The notes beneath the pieces were generated by a model, which was not told the DNA's origin, made no database searches, and saw only the letters and a program-made list of their open reading frames with translations. The position numbers and the translations under genes were made by a program. Positions 19,001-21,909 of a DNA stretch of 21,909 nucleotides are shown piece after piece. Origin of the DNA: Reticulomyxa filosa (taxonomy: Eukaryota; Foraminifera; Reticulomyxidae). The stretch covers positions 1-21,909 of the forward strand of contig ASPP01004852.1 in the NCBI GenBank assembly GCA_000512085.1, given 5' to 3'. Numbering within the stretch: position 1 is the stretch's first letter; every line of letters starts with the position of its first letter.

Positions 19001-21854
19001 AATTTGAAACAAAAGAAATCAACAAAAAACAAAACAGTAATTGCCGCCGACGCTTTGATGCATTCCAATAGAAAGTCAGAGTATTCAGAATGCATAGTTT
19101 GCTTTTGCAGATATATTGTCTTTGGACGCGCTTGTTTCAATATATAGTATAGCAACTTCAGCCACAATTTGAGGCTTAACACTATCGTGCAATCCTTTTA
19201 ACCATTGCTCCAATGTCTTTTGTCCTCTTTGCAGTTGCAATTGTGACAATTTCGAATTCAATTCATCCACTTCTTTGTGATCCTCACACAAACGACGAAT
19301 GATCCATGAAAAATGTTTCATGTGTGTTAACATATCCGGAAAGAACACGCATGATTGTCTTTTATGTTTTGATTGTTGAATATATAAAAAAAGAAATATG
19401 TAATATAATAATAATAATAATATATAAGCAACAAAACTGGAGCGGATCCAATCGTAAAGCAACAAATTTCTTTTTAATGTGAAAAAGATCGTCGACGATC
19501 CACAATGGATTAACGTCGTTGTCGTGATCAGTTTTGCGTTTTTGCACGCTTCGCACGTACGCTTGCAATAGTAAGATCAACTGCGATCTGTGCATGTTAT
19601 ATATACGTAATACAGTATCGTTTGATAAAAAACAACAAATAGTAAATAACATACAACATACAAATTGGACACAAGTTTGGTTTTTTTCAAATCGCTGTAT
19701 AAATTTCCAATTTCGGTTAAATCGTGGAGCAATCGACTTCTATCAGCGTCAGCGTATACATGCGTAGACGAATGAAATATGCACTCGGACAATACATCGG
19801 CCAACAGTTCAAAAATGGTGTCACATAGACTCAAAGCACTTGCTTGTCCATCTTTTCATTCCCAACATTGTTTTGTAATTTACATATTTACATATATGGC
19901 AAAGAAATAAATGTTAACTCGGAGCTGTGCTTGACATGTGGTATTTAAGGGCAGAGCGTGTATCTAATCATAACAAGGTCGTTCTTTTTTGTTTTGTTTT
20001 TTTTAAAAAACTTATTTAATTTTTCCCTCCTATTGCTTTCCATTCCCCCCCCCCTTCAAAAAAGGTACATATGTACTTGTATTACAAATAACAAACCGGT
20101 TCCACTTTTGACCGGATCATAATGGAATTGCAGAGACTTCAAGGCCGACATTAAATCTCCCAATTTGATAGTTCTCTCCAATAAGTCCTCTGAAAAGAAC
20201 AGCTCATTGACGCGTTGGTAGATGAAAATTTTTTGTGAGCGCAGAGTGGACAACGTGCCGACGACGACGGACTTGGTGGCGTCGGCAATTTTCGTAGTAT
20301 ATCCAGTTTTTCCTCCAATCGTGTCTCCAGAATTGACAATGTTGCTGTTCGAGCCGGAAGCGCCATTGCCTCCGTTTGCATCTGCATTGGGCCTTTCATA
20401 CTTGATGGCCAAGGTTTCCTCCTGCCATCCGAGGTCATGTTTACGATATTCGATGAGTTTGCCATTGGGCAACTCCTTGCTGGCATTTGGTCTGCCTAGC
20501 GTGTCTTTGTCGATGCTGAGAGCTTCTTTGGGCAAAAGATTGATCACACTGTCGTGACTCATTAAATGCACATGCCATATCAGTCCATTCAACAACTCTG
20601 CCATAAGATATTCCGATGGATCAACTGGGATGGTGTTCCGATTGTTTTCCGCGCTGCCAATGGGACGCATGCGAGGACTCTCTGTTTTGTTTTCTTTTTT
20701 TTTTTTTTTTTTTTTTAAATGGATATGAATTATTTGCAAATCAAATAAAAAAAATAAAAAAATATATGTATGTATGTATACATATACCAGTGTGCAATGC
20801 TGGTACACGATAAGCAGTCTTTGGTTGCCAGACAGCAGCGCGTATCCAAATTCTGCGACGATAAACATGCCTTTGATTGGGACTATCAGTGGACTTCCAT
20901 CGGAATGGCTCCGTGGTCAACTTGTGACAATACATCCATCCACTTTTGTCGTATGTTTCAACATTTAACGCATGATCGTCCAAGTCATCGTTGACAGAGG
21001 TGGGACGCGAAATGCTGGAAGCCACACTTCCTCGACTCTGTGAGCTCGGCTCATCGTCGTCGTCGTTGTGATTGTTTTTGGGACTTTTCTTCACTTTGCT
21101 GTTTTCCGGTGACTTGTTCCGCGACTGCTCGCGTCCGCCTTTGCCATTGTCGTGTGAGGTCTTCCGTGGCGTTTTCGGCTTCGTGTCAATTTTCATCATA
21201 CTTTTCAGTTTGTCCCCAAATCCACCTGATTTTTTCATTGCACAATTCACCCACACACACACATAATATACACATACATATATGTGTAAATTAAAAAAAA
21301 AAACACAAACATCTTCTTTCGATGAGCCGTCGCTATGACCAGTGACAGCCCCACCAATCTTGTGCATCATTTTGACAAACTTGCTGTCTTCCCTTTCGTT
21401 TCGATTGAGATCCAAGTCGTTGAGATCATGAGCACCGTTGGCGGACACGGGCGTAAGCGAAGGTGTATTGTGGTTGCTTCCGCCTCCGCCAGGGGACGTG
21501 GCAGTGAGTCCACCTTTCGACACCGTCTTCTTTGACTCGGGCAACAGGAGCTTCGGCGACTTGAGATTATTCAACATTGGGTTGTTCTCCTCCACCATTG
21601 ACCGAGCCGCTTGAACATTTTCCAGCGATGGGATCAAAATGCTCCAGCCTTGATTACAAAAAAAAAAAAAAAAAAAGAAAGGGTAATAAGATAGACTCAA
21701 ATTAAATATCAAAAGAATATTACTATTATAATATTCTTAATATGCACAAACCTTCAGCCCATACCCATTCTCCTTTATTCGTTCCGCTAGGCAACGGTAG
21801 ATCATGTGGTCTTACAATATGCCTACATGCATGGCATAGTACACGTTTCAACAT
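15326..21854 (-). CDS. Large DysF-helical-C2 protein (seventeen exons, about 1698 aa)
   Basis: Exons, 5' to 3' on the minus strand: 21854-21752, 21648-21307, 21225-20788, 20681-20097, 19851-19662, 19587-19438, 19358-19181, 19101-19036, 18960-18608, 18540-17650, 17561-17517, 17446-17238, 17176-17029, 16952-16116, 16039-15943, 15864-15736, 15660-15326. All junctions are GT...AG and in phase except exon 9, which lacks one base. Residues 7-10 are CHAC. GEWVWAEGW (28-36) and then DKSGWMYC plus RRRIWIR (241-277) form a DysF domain split by a disordered Ser/Lys/Gly-rich insert of about 190 residues. Residues 300-800 are mostly helical. A 16-Glu run and an acidic/basic low-complexity segment lie in exon 10. 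Exons 12-14 are again helical. Residues 1519-1640 form a C2 domain: VLRVIIHAGKNL, MADPYVEV (created by splicing), LNPTWKQ, and the Ca-binding loop DWDPASSND. Four of five usual acidic ligands are present; the first is Asn1537. The tail is polar and there is no membrane anchor. Helical bundle plus C2 recalls MUN/Munc13-type tethers, but that is a hypothesis. The start is uncertain because the frame stays open to the window edge. Confidence 0.8.
18280..18327 (-). repeat. GAA/GAG trinucleotide tract encoding 16 Glu
   Basis: Sixteen Glu codons (mixed GAA and GAG) run uninterrupted on the minus strand inside exon 10 of the DysF-C2 gene, flanked by Asp codons on both sides. The mix of codons shows it is not a pure recent microsatellite, although blocks of six GAA and several GAG suggest slippage. 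Confidence 0.95.
18558..18573. repeat. (AT)8 dinucleotide tract in an intron
   Basis: An AT dinucleotide run lies in the 67-nt intron 18541-18607 of the DysF-C2 gene, with further TATATA and TATG blocks on its right. It takes up much of the intron. Confidence 0.9.
19852..20096 (-). other. Unusually long intron (245 nt) of the DysF-C2 gene
   Basis: Donor GTTTGT and acceptor GAAAAG keep phase (ACC-G joined to AT-GGA). It is the longest intron in the window, against a typical 61-88 nt, and contains a C10 run on the plus strand at 20045-20054 (G10 on the transcript). A hidden small exon is possible, but I found none that keeps the frame. Confidence 0.6.
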
Positions 21855-21909
21855 TTTATTTCCCTTCCGTCCCTTCTTTCCTTCCTCCCCTCTTTCTCCC
21901 TCCCCCCCC
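21855..21909 (-). other. Purine-rich leader upstream of the DysF-C2 start, cut by the window edge
   Basis: The minus strand here is almost entirely G and A (GGGAGGGAGAAAGAGG pattern) for about 45 nt and ends in a run of eight or nine G at the edge. In the gene's frame it has no stop, so it could be a purine-rich 5' UTR or more N-terminal coding sequence rich in Gly, Glu, Arg and Lys. Confidence 0.5.

Noticed and set aside
1-21909. tRNA, rRNA or other structured RNA genes
   Set aside because: I looked for tRNA B-box-like sequence and rRNA-like conserved blocks on both strands and saw none that hold up. Small nucleolar RNAs cannot be excluded by eye.

Overview
This is eukaryotic nuclear DNA from an AT-rich, intron-bearing organism. 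It has spliced genes with GT...AG introns that are mostly 61-88 nt long, T-rich intergenic DNA, simple-sequence tracts and decayed non-LTR retrotransposons, and no bacterial-type operon signals. Codon use follows the standard code. Gene density, short introns and low-complexity inserts suggest a protist. A rhizarian or foraminiferan such as Reticulomyxa is my guess by style, not something the sequence proves.

Layout. 1-4021: gene-poor, with two decayed LINE-type remnants in opposite orientations (reverse-transcriptase pieces on + at about 449-960; ORF1 zinc-knuckle and probable endonuclease pieces on - at about 1594-2590), then about 1.3 kb of AT-rich DNA. 4022-5197 (+): intact, intronless proteasome ATPase Rpt4/PSMC6. 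5606-7197 (-): two-exon gene of unknown function (502 aa). 7590-8286 (+): a poorly resolved, probably spliced small gene. 9449-11741 (+): nine-exon PX-PH-coiled coil-PH protein (about 530 aa). 12044-14243 (+): three-exon CWF19L1/Drn1-like debranching-associated factor (678 aa). 15326-21854 (-): one very large seventeen-exon gene (about 1698 aa) with a DysF domain near the N-terminus, long helical stretches and a C-terminal C2 domain.

I rebuilt the exon models by hand from splice sites and codon phase. All 27 proposed introns keep phase. Two exons are each off by exactly one base: an A9 run at 11410-11418 in the PX-PH gene and a T4 run at 18891-18894 in the DysF-C2 gene. Both look like homopolymer length errors or recent frameshifts.

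The genes do not form a single pathway. Rpt4 belongs to protein turnover and the CWF19L1-like protein to RNA processing. The PX-PH-PH and DysF-C2 proteins both look like peripheral membrane or trafficking factors. The most novel object is the DysF-C2 protein, whose DysF domain is interrupted by about 190 disordered residues.
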